A stretch of 64,000 nt of DNA from assembly GCF_017302275.1 (NCBI RefSeq), contig NZ_JAFLDR010000010.1, positions 62,001-126,000 of the forward strand, read 5' to 3'. Below, in pieces: positions 8,248-16,747 of the stretch. The number at the start of each line of letters is the position of its first letter. Position 1 is the stretch's first letter. Below the pieces are notes generated by a model. That model worked only from the letters and a program-made list of their open reading frames with translations, was not told the DNA's origin and did not search any database. A program made the translations under genes and the position numbers. Source of the DNA: Sulfuritalea sp. (GTDB lineage: Bacteria > Pseudomonadota > Gammaproteobacteria > Burkholderiales > Rhodocyclaceae).

Positions 8248-8281
8248 GGGGGTGACTACGGTTCGCCGCTGGCGCGGCTCC
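8248..8281. repeat. Dispersed repeat, family A copy 2
   Basis: This segment, GGGGGTGACTACGG then TTCGCCGCTGGCGCGGCTCC, matches the copy at 1936-1968 apart from a few substitutions and short gaps. It is also preceded by pairing arms (CCCCTCCCC / GGGAGGGG, 8233-8251). It lies between purT and mutY and creates misleading start codons upstream of mutY. Confidence 0.6.
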
Positions 8282-8324
8282 ATGGTCTTGACGGCGTTCC
8301 CTTGGGGCGGCCCGGCGGGGATGC

Positions 8325-9560
8325 TCACCCCTTGACCGGCTTCACGCGACTCGCGGCGAGTTTCGCCCGCTGCCGCGCTTCGTCGGTGGTATCGGCATTC
8401 GCCACCGCCACGCCCATGCGCCGCTTGACGAAGCTCTCCGGCTTGCCGAACAGGCGCAAGTCGGATTCGGGCACCTGCAGGGCTTCGGCCGCGCCTTCGA
8501 AGGCAATGCCCTTTTCCTCCATGCCGCCGTAGATCACCGCCGAGGCGCCGGGCCGGCGCAGGCTGGTGTCCACCGGCAGGCCGAGGATCGCGCGCGCATG
8601 CAATTCGAATTCGGAAAGGCGCTGCGTGGCCAGTGTTACCAGGCCCGTGTCGTGCGGGCGCGGGCTGACTTCGGAGAACCAGACCTGGTCGCCCTTGACG
8701 AACAGCTCGACGCCGAAGATGCCGCGTCCGCCCAGGTTGGAGGTCACCGCACGCGCCATGTCGCGCGACTTCTGCAATGCGACCGGCGTCATCGCCATCG
8801 GCTGCCAGCTCTCGACGTAATCGCCATTCACCTGCACATGGCCGATCGGTTCGCAGAAGAAGGTTTCGACCGCGCCGCTGGCGCCGACGGCGCGCACCGT
8901 GAGCTGGGTGATTTCGTAGTCGAAATCGATGAAGCCCTCGACGATGATGCGACCCGCGCCGACGCGGCCGGCGGCCTGCGAGTAGTCCCAGGCCTGCTGC
9001 ACCTCGGCGGCGGATCTCACCAGCGATTGGCCCTTGCCCGAGGAGGACATCACCGGCTTGATCACGCAGGGATAACCAATGCCCGGTTTGTCAGACCCGT
9101 CGATGGCGGCCTGCAGCTCGGCCAGCGAGTCGGCGAACTTGTAGGGCGACGTCGCCAGCCCGAGTTCCTCGGCGGCCAGGCGCCGGATGCCCTCGCGGTT
9201 CATGGTCAGTTGCGCCGCGCGCGCGGTGGGAATGAACTCGGGGAAATGCCCGGCCACGCCGTCGCGTTCCATCTCGACCAGCGCGGCGGTGGCGATGGCC
9301 TCGATCTCGGGCACCACCAGCGCCGGCTTCTCCTTTTCGATCAGCGCGCGTAGCGCGGCGCCGTCGGTCATGTTCACCACGTGGCTGCGGTGCGCCACCT
9401 GCATGCCGGGAGCATCGGGGTAGCGATCGACGCCTATGACTTCGCAGCCCAGGCGCTGCAATGCGATAATGACCTCCTTGCCCAGTTCGCCGCAGCCGAG
9501 CAGCATGACCCGCGTGGCGGAAGGGGAAAGCGGAGTGCCGATACGTTTGGCGATGCCCAT
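8325..9560 (-). CDS. purT: Formate-dependent phosphoribosylglycinamide formyltransferase PurT
   Basis: Purine synthesis enzyme that makes formyl-GAR from GAR, formate and ATP, the folate-independent alternative to PurN. The 411-residue ATP-grasp protein starts at ATG 9560. Visible landmarks are [20 protein letters not shown] near residue 20, [21 protein letters not shown] (ATP-binding loop) and [19 protein letters not shown]. Its length matches the family (about 392 in E. coli). It diverges from the flavin reductase gene across 59 bases. mutY lies downstream on the same strand, separated by a repeat. Confidence 0.95.
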   Translation of the reverse strand: MGIAKRIGTPLSPSATRVMLLGCGELGKEVIIALQRLGCEVIGVDRYPDAPGMQVAHRSHVVNMTDGAALRALIEKEKPALVVPEIEAIATAALVEMERDGVAGHFPEFIPTARAAQLTMNREGIRRLAAEELGLATSPYKFADSLAELQAAIDGSDKPGIGYPCVIKPVMSSSGKGQSLVRSAAEVQQAWDYSQAAGRVGAGRIIVEGFIDFDYEITQLTVRAVGASGAVETFFCEPIGHVQVNGDYVESWQPMAMTPVALQKSRDMARAVTSNLGGRGIFGVELFVKGDQVWFSEVSPRPHDTGLVTLATQRLSEFELHARAILGLPVDTSLRRPGASAVIYGGMEEKGIAFEGAAEALQVPESDLRLFGKPESFVKRRMGVAVANADTTDEARQRAKLAASRVKPVKG

Positions 9561-9619
9561 CAGGTGCTCCAGAAAAATTACAAGTCGCCGATTTTAGAGC
9601 CAGTTGACGGTCATCCCCA

Positions 9620-10111
<492 letters not shown>

Positions 10112-10127
10112 TCCGGAGCCGTTGGCG

Positions 10128-10613
10128 TCACGGCTGCGCCTGGTAGGCCGCGCGGATCGCCTCGATGCGCTGCCGGTTCACGCCGAAATCCTTGCGTCCG
10201 ATACGGCTCGCGCTGCGCAGTTCGATCACGCCGGACGCCGGATTGACCCAGAACTCAAGGTCGTCCACGAACTTCAGCCAGCGCGTCTGCGCCAGGGCGT
10301 AAAGGTAGTCGGGCCGCTGCTCGACGACTTCGATGCCCGGCATGCCCCGCAGCACGCCTTCCAATACCCGCAATGACGGTGCCGCGCCGCCGGCCTTCAA
10401 CGGCAGCGGCTTGATGTCCGCGTAGTCACGCTGCGGATGGCCGGGATGGAGCGCGGCCTGGCTGGAAACGCTGTTGGGCGTCGGCGACGGAGCTTTCAGG
10501 CGCGACTGGCTGACGCCGAGGTCGGCCGGACGGCTTCCACTGAGCGCGCCGAACTGGATCGCGATGGTGGCGACCACGAGCAGGGCCAGGAGAATGTAGA
10601 GGGTGGCTTTCAT
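10128..10613 (-). CDS. DUF1499 domain-containing membrane-anchored protein
   Basis: A 161-residue protein starting at ATG 10613 with an N-terminal hydrophobic helix (ATLYILLALLVVATIAIQFG), either a signal anchor or an uncleaved signal. The rest is a DUF1499 domain, with PLPLKAGGAAPS, FWVNPASGVIELRSASRIGR and DFGVNRQRIEAIR. The function of DUF1499 is unknown. The frame continues upstream through a copy of repeat family B, which would add an unrelated segment, so the longer start was refused. Confidence 0.85.
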   Translation of the reverse strand: MKATLYILLALLVVATIAIQFGALSGSRPADLGVSQSRLKAPSPTPNSVSSQAALHPGHPQRDYADIKPLPLKAGGAAPSLRVLEGVLRGMPGIEVVEQRPDYLYALAQTRWLKFVDDLEFWVNPASGVIELRSASRIGRKDFGVNRQRIEAIRAAYQAQP

Positions 10614-10642
10614 TTGCACTGGGCTCGCATTGGTGCTTTCAG

Positions 10643-10675
10643 AAGTCGGCGCCCCACAGGGACTTCCTTTGGTCG
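10643..10675. repeat. Dispersed repeat, family B copy 2
   Basis: These 33 bases equal 4693-4725 except for one C-to-T change at 10670. The copy lies 30 bases upstream of the DUF1499 start codon, in the otherwise featureless gap 10614-10813. Confidence 0.75.
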
Positions 10676-10813
10676 CTGGCAATACTGTGTGAATCAGGTA
10701 CCAGCTTTCGTTGGCGGCAAAAATCTGCTGTTGGCAACAGCTTACAGGCATCCGGCAAGCTGATCCAAGAAGCCGTCCGGTGTCACTAAAGCCGCTGACC
10801 GAACAACCCCCCC

Positions 10814-10844
10814 AAAAAAAAGCCCCACCAAATTCAGGTGGGGC
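10814..10844 (-). terminator. Intrinsic terminator of the small gene at 10896-11171
   Basis: Read on the minus strand this is GCCCCACC, a seven-base loop, GGTGGGGC, then eight T. The stem is 10822-10829 with 10837-10844, and the T run is the A tract 10814-10821. It lies 52 bases after the stop codon of the small minus-strand gene and is the clearest Rho-independent terminator in the window. Confidence 0.9.
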
Positions 10845-10895
10845 GAGCGGCCTGAATGTGCAGGCCGAGGAGGAGACGGGGGTGGAACGGTCAGG

Positions 10896-11171
10896 TCAGT
10901 GCGCCTGCGGGTTCCAGCTGAAGAGGCTGCGCAGCGACAGGCTGGCGCGGGTGGCTAGCGAGGGTCCGATGGCGCGGCGGCCGGGCTTGGCGTTCTGCGG
11001 GTTCCAGGAGAATAGCGGACGCAGGGCCTCGCCGGCGTCGGCCAGGGATCCGGCCAGCAGCCGGACATAGACCACGAGGCGGGCGGTCATCAGCCCCTGG
11101 ATGCGGCGCATTTCCTCGGCGCGCATTGCCCGGGCTTGTCTGAGGATCTCGTTGGTATCGTAGGTTTCCAT
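10896..11171 (-). CDS. Small hypothetical protein with duplicated LFSWNPQ motif
   Basis: A 91-residue protein from ATG 11171 (METYDTNEILRQAR), preceded by GGAAG. An amphipathic helical region (residues 5-45, rich in Arg, Ala, Glu) is followed by two copies of the motif LRxLFSWNPQ. One is in the middle (LRPLFSWNPQ) and one at the extreme C-terminus (LRSLFSWNPQ). I do not recognise the family; the N-terminal DxNEILRQARAMRAEE resembles short alphaproteobacterial proteins of unknown function. It has its own strong terminator and diverges from a LysR-type gene, so it may be that regulator's target. No signal peptide is seen. Confidence 0.7.
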   Translation of the reverse strand: METYDTNEILRQARAMRAEEMRRIQGLMTARLVVYVRLLAGSLADAGEALRPLFSWNPQNAKPGRRAIGPSLATRASLSLRSLFSWNPQAH

Positions 11172-11289
11172 GTTGGCTTCCTTTCTGCTGCGATGCAAAA
11201 TCGCGTGACTGCAATGTAATTACTTTTACGGCTAATCACAATAAATACTTAAGTCACAACATTGATGAAAAATATTCCATAATTGCTCC

Positions 11290-12198
11290 ATGGATCGTGC
11301 TGGTGAGATGACTGCCTTTGTTCGTGCCGTGGAAACCGGAGGGTTTACTGCGGCAGCGCGGGATTTGGGTTTGACCCCTTCCGCGCTGTCGAAGCTGGTG
11401 ACCCGGCTGGAAGATCGCCTGGGCGCGCGGCTAATGCAGCGGACCACGCGCCGCCTGCAATTGACGGCCGAAGGTGAGGCCTTCTACAGCCGGGCGCGGG
11501 ACATCCTGGCGGCGATCGCCGAGGCAGAGGCGGAAGTGGCGGAAGCCGGCGCCAGCCCGCGCGGCCAGTTGCGCCTGCATTGCGGCTCGACCTTCGGCAT
11601 GCACCAGTTGGCGCCGGCAATACCGCGCTTCCAGGCGCGCCACCCGGCGGTCGGCATCGACATCACGATCAGCGACGAGCGGCTGGATATGATGCAGGAG
11701 GGCGTGGACCTGGCGATCCGCATCGGCCCGCTGGAGGAATCCTCGCTGGTGGCGCGCCGCATCTGCAACCTCGAGCGGGTGATCTGCGCTTCGCCCGACT
11801 ACCTGGCGCGCCACGGCACGCCGCGCACGCCGGACGAACTGCAACGCCACAACTGCCTGTGGATGACCAGCCAGCCCGCGCTGCGCCGCTGGCCCTTCGA
11901 TACCGACGACGGCATCCGCGTCGTCCATGTCGATGGCAACGTCGTCACCAACAATGCCGAGACGGTGCTGCAACTCGCCGTCGCCGGCGTAGGTGTCACC
12001 CGCTTGTCGGATGTGGTGGTGGCCGAGGCCATCCGCGCCGGCACGCTGGTGCCCATCCTTTCCGATTGGCACCACGTCGAACCGGTGCCCCTGTTCGCCA
12101 CTTATCCGAGCGGCCGCAACCTGTCGCCCAAGGTGCGCGCCATGGTCGATTTCCTGGTCGAGGAATTCGGCGGCGCGCCCTGGCGCAGACCGCGCTGA
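11290..12198 (+). CDS. LysR-family transcriptional regulator
   Basis: A 302-residue regulator. Residues 1-60 are the winged helix-turn-helix (VETGGFTAAARDLGLTPSAL, then SKLVTRLEDRLGARLMQRTT). Residues 88-292 are a periplasmic-binding-like effector domain, with GVDLAIRIGPLEESSLVARR and LAVAGVGVTRL. The pattern is that of the CrgA/AaeR-like subgroup common in betaproteobacteria. It diverges from the small LFSWNPQ gene across 118 AT-rich bases, where LysR proteins usually bind. The effector is unknown. rlmI follows 32 bases downstream on the same strand. Confidence 0.93.
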   Translation: MDRAGEMTAFVRAVETGGFTAAARDLGLTPSALSKLVTRLEDRLGARLMQRTTRRLQLTAEGEAFYSRARDILAAIAEAEAEVAEAGASPRGQLRLHCGSTFGMHQLAPAIPRFQARHPAVGIDITISDERLDMMQEGVDLAIRIGPLEESSLVARRICNLERVICASPDYLARHGTPRTPDELQRHNCLWMTSQPALRRWPFDTDDGIRVVHVDGNVVTNNAETVLQLAVAGVGVTRLSDVVVAEAIRAGTLVPILSDWHHVEPVPLFATYPSGRNLSPKVRAMVDFLVEEFGGAPWRRPR

Positions 12199-12230
12199 CG
12201 CGGCCTGCGATTCCGCCGCACAATGACGCC

Positions 12231-13421
12231 ATGGCCACCCTGATCCTCCATCCCGGCAAGGAGAAATCCGTCCTGCGCCGCCACCCCTGGCTGTTCTCCG
12301 GTGCCGTCGCGCGGCTCGATGGTCGCGTGCGGCCGGGCGACACGGTCGATGTCGTATCGCACGAAGGCCGCCCGCTGGGCCGCGCGGCATGGAGCCCCGC
12401 CTCGCAGATACGTGCCCGGATCTGGAGCTTCGACGCCGAAGAGACTATCGATCACGCCTTCTTCAAGCGCCGCGTGGCGGCTTCCGTCGCGCGCCGCGCC
12501 GCGCTGCCGGAACTCGCCGGGCAGCAGGGCTTGCGTTTGATCCACGCCGAATCCGACGGCCTGCCCGGTGTCGTCGCCGATCGCTATGGCGATACCGTGG
12601 TGCTGCAACTGACCACCGCGGGCGCCGACAAGTGGCGTGGCGCCATCGCCGACTCTTTGCTCCGGGCCACCGGCTGCGCGCGCATCTACGAACGTTCCGA
12701 CGTCGAGGTGCGCAAGCTCGAAGGCCTCGAAGCCGTCACCGGCTGGCTGCACGGCCAGGCGGCCGACGAGGAACCGGTGATCGTCGAAAACGGCATCCGG
12801 ATGACGGTCGATTTCGTCGGCGGCCACAAGACCGGCTTCTACCTCGACCAGCGCGACAACCGCCGCCGCGTCGCCGAACTGGCGCGGGATCGGCGCGTGC
12901 TCAACTGTTTCTGCTACACGGGGGGCTTCTCGCTGCAGGCATTGGCCGGCGGCGCGCGCGAAGTGGTGTCGGTGGACAGCTCCGGCCCGGCGCTGGCTAC
13001 CGCGCAACGCAACCTGGCGCTGAACCCCCAACTCGATGCGGCGCGCGCCGTATGGCGCGAAGCCGATGTCTTCGCCGAGCTGCGCAACCTGCGCGCCGCC
13101 GGCGAACGCTACGACCTGGTCATCCTCGACCCGCCCAAGTTCGCCAACACCGCGGCGCACGCCGACCGGGCAGCGCGCGCCTACAAGGACATCAACCTGC
13201 TGGGCCTGCAACTGCTCGCCCCTGGCGGCCTGCTGATGACTTACTCATGCTCGGGAGGCATCGGTGCCGAACTGTTCGCCAGGATCCTCGCCGGCGCCGC
13301 GCTGGATGCGGGACGCACTGCGCGCATCGTGCAGCATCTGCACGGCGCCGCCGACCATCCGGTGGACCTTGCCTTCCCCGAGGGCGAATACCTCAAGGGC
13401 CTGCTGCTGCAGGTGGATTGA
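12231..13421 (+). CDS. rlmI: 23S rRNA (cytosine-5)-methyltransferase RlmI-type
   Basis: A 396-residue SAM-dependent methyltransferase. E. coli RlmI makes m5C1962 in 23S rRNA. An N-terminal PUA domain (LHPGKEKSVLRRHPWLFSGA at residues 5-24) is followed by an EEHUD-like middle part and a Rossmann fold. The latter carries VLNCFCYTGGFSLQALAGGA (motif I), DLVILDPPKFA (motif IV) and MTYSCSGGI. The frame is open far upstream inside the LysR gene. ATG 12231 is right because the PUA domain starts directly after it. Downstream is a 9-bp hairpin in a convergent gap. Confidence 0.93.
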   Translation: MATLILHPGKEKSVLRRHPWLFSGAVARLDGRVRPGDTVDVVSHEGRPLGRAAWSPASQIRARIWSFDAEETIDHAFFKRRVAASVARRAALPELAGQQGLRLIHAESDGLPGVVADRYGDTVVLQLTTAGADKWRGAIADSLLRATGCARIYERSDVEVRKLEGLEAVTGWLHGQAADEEPVIVENGIRMTVDFVGGHKTGFYLDQRDNRRRVAELARDRRVLNCFCYTGGFSLQALAGGAREVVSVDSSGPALATAQRNLALNPQLDAARAVWREADVFAELRNLRAAGERYDLVILDPPKFANTAAHADRAARAYKDINLLGLQLLAPGGLLMTYSCSGGIGAELFARILAGAALDAGRTARIVQHLHGAADHPVDLAFPEGEYLKGLLLQVD

Positions 13422-13429
13422 AAAGTCCT

Positions 13430-13450
13430 GTCTCCGGCCGTGCCGGAGAC
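13430..13450. terminator. Convergent hairpin between rlmI and DUF3299 genes
   Basis: GTCTCCGGC, a three-base loop CGT and GCCGGAGAC form a perfect 9-bp stem in the 49-base gap between two converging genes. There is AAAAG on the left and a weak pyrimidine run on the right, but no long T tract. It is probably a bidirectional terminator. Confidence 0.6.
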
Positions 13451-13470
13451 GGTATCCCTTGCGGGCGGCG

Positions 13471-13995
13471 CTACTTTTTCTTCGCTTCCTCGTAGGGCGC
13501 GATCTTGTCCGCTGTCAGGCGGTAGCCGGCGGAACCCCAGGGCGTGTTGGCGTACTGCAGGCTCATGGTGCCGCTGACCCAGACCGAGTCCATGCTGTTC
13601 AGCTTGCTCACAGGCGTTTTCGTCACGACGTGGATGATCTGGTTGGCCGGCGGCGGCGGGCTGTGGATGCAGGCGCCGAAGTAGGGCACCAGGATGAATT
13701 CGGAGACTTTGCCGCCCTTGTTTTCGAGCGGAATCGCGAAGCCGGGCAGCCTGACCTTCGCCCCTGCCATCGTCGGCACGGTCGGCGCCGCGTCCCACAG
13801 CGCCTTCATCTTATCCAGCGCTTCCATGGCGCGCGGGTCTGAGTCCTGCAGCTTGCCGAAGTCGAGCGCCTTGAGGTCCTTGGCCGGGTCCCAGTCCCTG
13901 GGCACCAGCGCTTCCCATTTGATGTCCCGGTAATCGTCGGCCGCGGTTAGCGGCGGGGCGAGGCAGAGGGCGAGCAGGAGCAGAAGTTTGCGCAT
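13471..13995 (-). CDS. DUF3299 domain-containing periplasmic protein of zinc-responsive operon
   Basis: A 174-residue exported protein. Residues 1-19 are a signal peptide (LLLLLALCLAPPLTAAD), followed by the DUF3299 core with VRLPGFAIPLE, FILVPYFGACIHSPPPPANQ and the single Cys in that motif. In Pseudomonas aeruginosa a DUF3299 protein is the last member of the zinc-responsive operon PA4063-PA4066, after DUF2796, an ABC ATPase and an FtsX-like permease. The same set precedes it here on the same strand, now separated by a 269-bp mobile element. Its molecular role is unknown; Cys/His-bearing surfaces suggest metal handling (inference). Confidence 0.86.
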   Translation of the reverse strand: MRKLLLLLALCLAPPLTAADDYRDIKWEALVPRDWDPAKDLKALDFGKLQDSDPRAMEALDKMKALWDAAPTVPTMAGAKVRLPGFAIPLENKGGKVSEFILVPYFGACIHSPPPPANQIIHVVTKTPVSKLNSMDSVWVSGTMSLQYANTPWGSAGYRLTADKIAPYEEAKKK

Positions 13996-14004
13996 CGGGT
14001 TCCT

Positions 14005-14273
14005 TAGGGTCTGTTCTCAATCATCCGGCGGATGGCGTTGAGGCCAGACGTGGATGGATGCAAGGCGGAGGACGCCGGCAAGGGTAATCCCTTGCCAAGT
14101 CCGACAACGCCGCAGACGCCGCGTCTGGCCTCAACCCGAAGGGCCGGGTCAAATCGGGCGCGCTGCGGCGTTGCGGCTCCTTGCAAGATATGAATATCGC
14201 GGCGTCGCCGCGCCTTGCATCGCATCCCGATTTGATCCCGGCGCCACCGTCGCATGATTGAGAACAGACCCTA
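14005..14273. mobile_element. MITE-like element with 20-bp perfect terminal inverted repeats
   Basis: A 269-bp non-coding element. Its ends, 14005-14024 (TAGGGTCTGTTCTCAATCAT) and 14254-14273, are perfect reverse complements including a terminal TA. This fits TA target duplication of the IS630/Tc1-mariner type. Inside, 14038-14050 pairs with 14122-14134 (13 bp), 14077-14084 pairs with 14089-14096 (GGCAAGGG / CCCTTGCC), and 14144-14158 pairs with 14226-14241 with one extra base. No transposase frame is present, so it would need a transposase in trans. It lies between the FtsX-like permease and DUF3299 and provides the permease stop codon. Confidence 0.85.
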
Positions 14274-15530
14274 GAGTTTCGGCGTCAGGCCGTCGGCCAG
14301 CGACATGCGCCACGCGCGCCAGCCCGGGATCAGGCTGGCGACCAGCCCCGTGGCAATGACCGCGCCGATCAGGGCGAGTTCCGCAGTACCAGGCCAGCGC
14401 GTGCCGAGTACCACGCCGAGGCGGTCTAGCAACCAGGGCGCGGCGAGGCTGCTGGCGACGGTCAGCAGAGCGAGGCCGAGCAGCGCGCCGGCGGCGGTGA
14501 CCAGCACGCCCTCGGCGGTCAGCATCAGGAACATGTCGCCCGGCCCGGCGCCCAGCGCGCGCAGGATGGCGAGTTCGCGGCGGCGTTCGTTGAGCCCGGC
14601 CAGCAGCGTCGCCGCCAACCCGGCCAGGCCGACCAGCACCACCAGCGCGGAGACGGCGAGCAGGGTGCGTTCCAGCAGCGCGATGCTCTGCCACAGCTCG
14701 TCCAGCGCCACGCCGGGCAAGACCGCCAGCAGCGGTTCGCCACGATACTGGTTCACGAAGCGCTGCATGCGGAACACGTCGCCGCGCTGCTTGAGGCCGA
14801 CCAGCGCGGCGGTGATTTGTTTCGGCCGCAGGTCGAACTTGGCGACGAATTCCGCCGGGATATTGACACCCGGCATGGGCGCGCCGCCGACCCAGTCGAG
14901 GTGCAGCGCGCTGATCGATTCGAGGCTGACATGCACCGTGCGGTCGACCGGCGTACCGGTCGGGGCGAGGATGCCGGTGACGCGGAAGGGCTTGTCGCCG
15001 TGTTCCGGTCCGAGTTCGCCGAGGCCGTGGCTGAGGATGATCTTGTCGTCCAGCCGGTAGCCGAGGCCTTGCGCCACCTCGCTGCCGAGCACGGCCTCGA
15101 AGACCCCGGCGAAGGGCTTGCCCTGACGCAAGCGCAACTCTTCGCGGTCGCCGTAACGGAAGCGGGCGAAATAGTCGGCGCTGGTGCCGAGCACCGCGAA
15201 GCCGCGGTGCGAATCGCCCAGCGACAGCGGCAGCGCCCAATCGACGGCGGGGTGGGTGGCGATCATCTGATAGCTGTCCCAGGCGATGTTGTTGCTCGCC
15301 GCGCCGGCATGGAACACGGCGTAGAGCATCAACTGCACGCTGCCGGTGCGCGCGCCGACCACCAGGTCCACGCCCGACACCGACTGGGTGAAGCTCTGCC
15401 GCGCGTCGACGCGGATGCGCTCGACCGCCAGCAGCAGCGTCACCGCCAGGGCGATGGCGACCAGCGTCAGGCCCAACGTCAGGCGCCGGCTCCAGGCCGA
15501 GAGCGCGGCAAGGCGCAGCACGGCTTTCAT
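14271..15530 (-). CDS. FtsX-like ABC transporter permease of zinc-responsive operon
   Basis: A 419-residue permease of the MacB/LolCE kind. An N-terminal transmembrane helix (LTLGLTLVAIALAVTLLLAV) is followed by a large periplasmic domain (residues about 45-270). Three C-terminal helices follow, with RRRELAILRALGAGPGDMFL as the FtsX coupling segment. It overlaps the ATPase gene by four bases (ATGA). Its counterpart in Pseudomonas is PA4065, thought to act with PA4064 in zinc deprivation. The TAG stop consists of the TA end and first G of the mobile element, so the original C-terminus either ended at that TA or was changed. The family is firm; the transported molecule is unknown. Confidence 0.88.
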   Translation of the reverse strand: MKAVLRLAALSAWSRRLTLGLTLVAIALAVTLLLAVERIRVDARQSFTQSVSGVDLVVGARTGSVQLMLYAVFHAGAASNNIAWDSYQMIATHPAVDWALPLSLGDSHRGFAVLGTSADYFARFRYGDREELRLRQGKPFAGVFEAVLGSEVAQGLGYRLDDKIILSHGLGELGPEHGDKPFRVTGILAPTGTPVDRTVHVSLESISALHLDWVGGAPMPGVNIPAEFVAKFDLRPKQITAALVGLKQRGDVFRMQRFVNQYRGEPLLAVLPGVALDELWQSIALLERTLLAVSALVVLVGLAGLAATLLAGLNERRRELAILRALGAGPGDMFLMLTAEGVLVTAAGALLGLALLTVASSLAAPWLLDRLGVVLGTRWPGTAELALIGAVIATGLVASLIPGWRAWRMSLADGLTPKL

Positions 15531-16222
15531 GCCGCGACTTCCTGCGCCGTGCGATTGATTTCGTCCAGCGCCACGACGCGATCGAAATGCCCTGCCAGCC
15601 GCCGGTCATGGCTGACGAACACCAGCGTTGCGCCGACGGCCGCGGACTCCTGCAGCAGCAGGTCGATGAAGACCTGCTGGCGTTCGGCGTCGAGCGCCGA
15701 AGTCGGTTCGTCGGAGATCAGGATTTCCGGCCGCCCGATCAGCGCGCGCGCCGCGGCGACGCGCTGCTGCTGGCCGACGGAAAGCTCCCCGGCCGGCTTG
15801 CGCCAGCTTGCGGTGTCGAGGTCGAGGTGGCGCAGCATGCGCTCGGCCTCGGCGCGCGGGTCGGCGCCGGCGCGTTCGCGGCGGCGCGCGGAAAAGGTGC
15901 ACGGCAGCAGCACGTTGTCGATCGCCGGCAGCCAGGGCAGGAGGTTGAACTGCTGGAACAGGAAACCGATGTGGTCGGCGCGAAAGCGGTCGCGGGCGCG
16001 GCTGGAGAGCCGCGTGATGTCGGTGCCGAGCAGTTCGATGCGGCCCTGCTGCGGCAGCGCGACGCCGCCGAGCAGGCCGAGCAGCGTGCTCTTGCCGCTG
16101 CCGCTGGCGCCGTGCAGGAAGACGCGTTCGCCGGCGGCGAGGTCGAAGCGCGCAATGTCGAGGCAGATCTCCGCCTGTCGCGGCCAGCGAAATACCAGGT
16201 CGGTGATTCGCAGCGCCGTCAT
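15527..16222 (-). CDS. ABC transporter ATP-binding protein, LolD/MacB-like
   Basis: A 231-residue ATPase with Walker A GASGSGKST at about residue 38, Q-loop LFQQFNLLPW, signature LSVGQQQRVAAARAL, Walker B ILISDEPTSALD and switch His in VFVSHDRR. The LSVGQ signature and length place it with the LolD/MacB group that drives FtsX-type permeases rather than with ZnuC. It is coupled to the permease by a four-base overlap and follows DUF2796 by ten bases. It corresponds to P. aeruginosa PA4064. It is the only ABC ATPase in the zinc locus. Confidence 0.9.
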   Translation of the reverse strand: MTALRITDLVFRWPRQAEICLDIARFDLAAGERVFLHGASGSGKSTLLGLLGGVALPQQGRIELLGTDITRLSSRARDRFRADHIGFLFQQFNLLPWLPAIDNVLLPCTFSARRRERAGADPRAEAERMLRHLDLDTASWRKPAGELSVGQQQRVAAARALIGRPEILISDEPTSALDAERQQVFIDLLLQESAAVGATLVFVSHDRRLAGHFDRVVALDEINRTAQEVAA

Positions 16223-16232
16223 GCTTCGGAGC

Positions 16233-16727
16233 TTACCAGTTCAGCAGGGGATTCTTCGGCGTCAGCCGCTGCTTGCCCTGGCCCGCGGGCCCAACGCGCT
16301 GGGCTTCGAGACGGTAGAGTCGCTTGAAGCTCTTGAATATGCTGGTTTCGATGCCTTTCAGCGCGGCGGGGTTGGCGCAGCGATAGCTGTAGCTCGCATC
16401 GACGTCACCATGGTCATCGGCTCCGACCTTGGCGCCGAATGCCGGCATCACGATCTTGGGCGTTTGCGCCTTGCAGTTGGCGGCCGGCGTCGGCACGAAC
16501 AGCGCCGCATCGGCGAGGGTTTTTTCCGTCGCGGCGAGCGCTGCCTTTTCGCGTTCGTTCCGCGGCGCGCGCTCGAAGCCGACCGCGGCATCCAGCGGCA
16601 GCTCCAGGCTGATGGCGATGCTGTCCTTGTCGATCACGACGTCGAGCTTGCCCTCGCCGTGGGCGTGCTGGGCATGGGCGGGCAGGGCAAACGCGGCGAG
16701 CAGGGTGAGCAGATGAATCGGATGCAT
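16233..16727 (-). CDS. DUF2796 domain-containing periplasmic protein
   Basis: A 164-residue exported protein from ATG 16727. The signal peptide ends near residue 19 (FALPAHAQ), directly followed by the metal-ligand-like HAHGEGKLDVVID, then the DUF2796 body with SISLELPLDAAVGFERAPRN and a conserved pair of Cys (NCKAQ, YRCAN). DUF2796 proteins such as PA4063 in P. aeruginosa are induced when zinc is low. The His-rich mature N-terminus supports a periplasmic zinc chaperone role, which is inference. It is followed by the ABC pair and preceded by the ZIP gene 20 bases upstream. Confidence 0.88.
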   Translation of the reverse strand: MHPIHLLTLLAAFALPAHAQHAHGEGKLDVVIDKDSIAISLELPLDAAVGFERAPRNEREKAALAATEKTLADAALFVPTPAANCKAQTPKIVMPAFGAKVGADDHGDVDASYSYRCANPAALKGIETSIFKSFKRLYRLEAQRVGPAGQGKQRLTPKNPLLNW

Positions 16728-16747
16728 GGTATGTCTCCGGGTAGCGG

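Noticed and set aside
8212-8328. Longer MutY starting at 8328 or 8280
   Set aside because: The extra residues are translated repeat DNA and have no counterpart in MutY proteins.
15527-16222. Naming this ATPase znuC
   Set aside because: Its LSVGQ signature, size and coupling to an FtsX-like permease fit LolD/MacB, not ZnuC.
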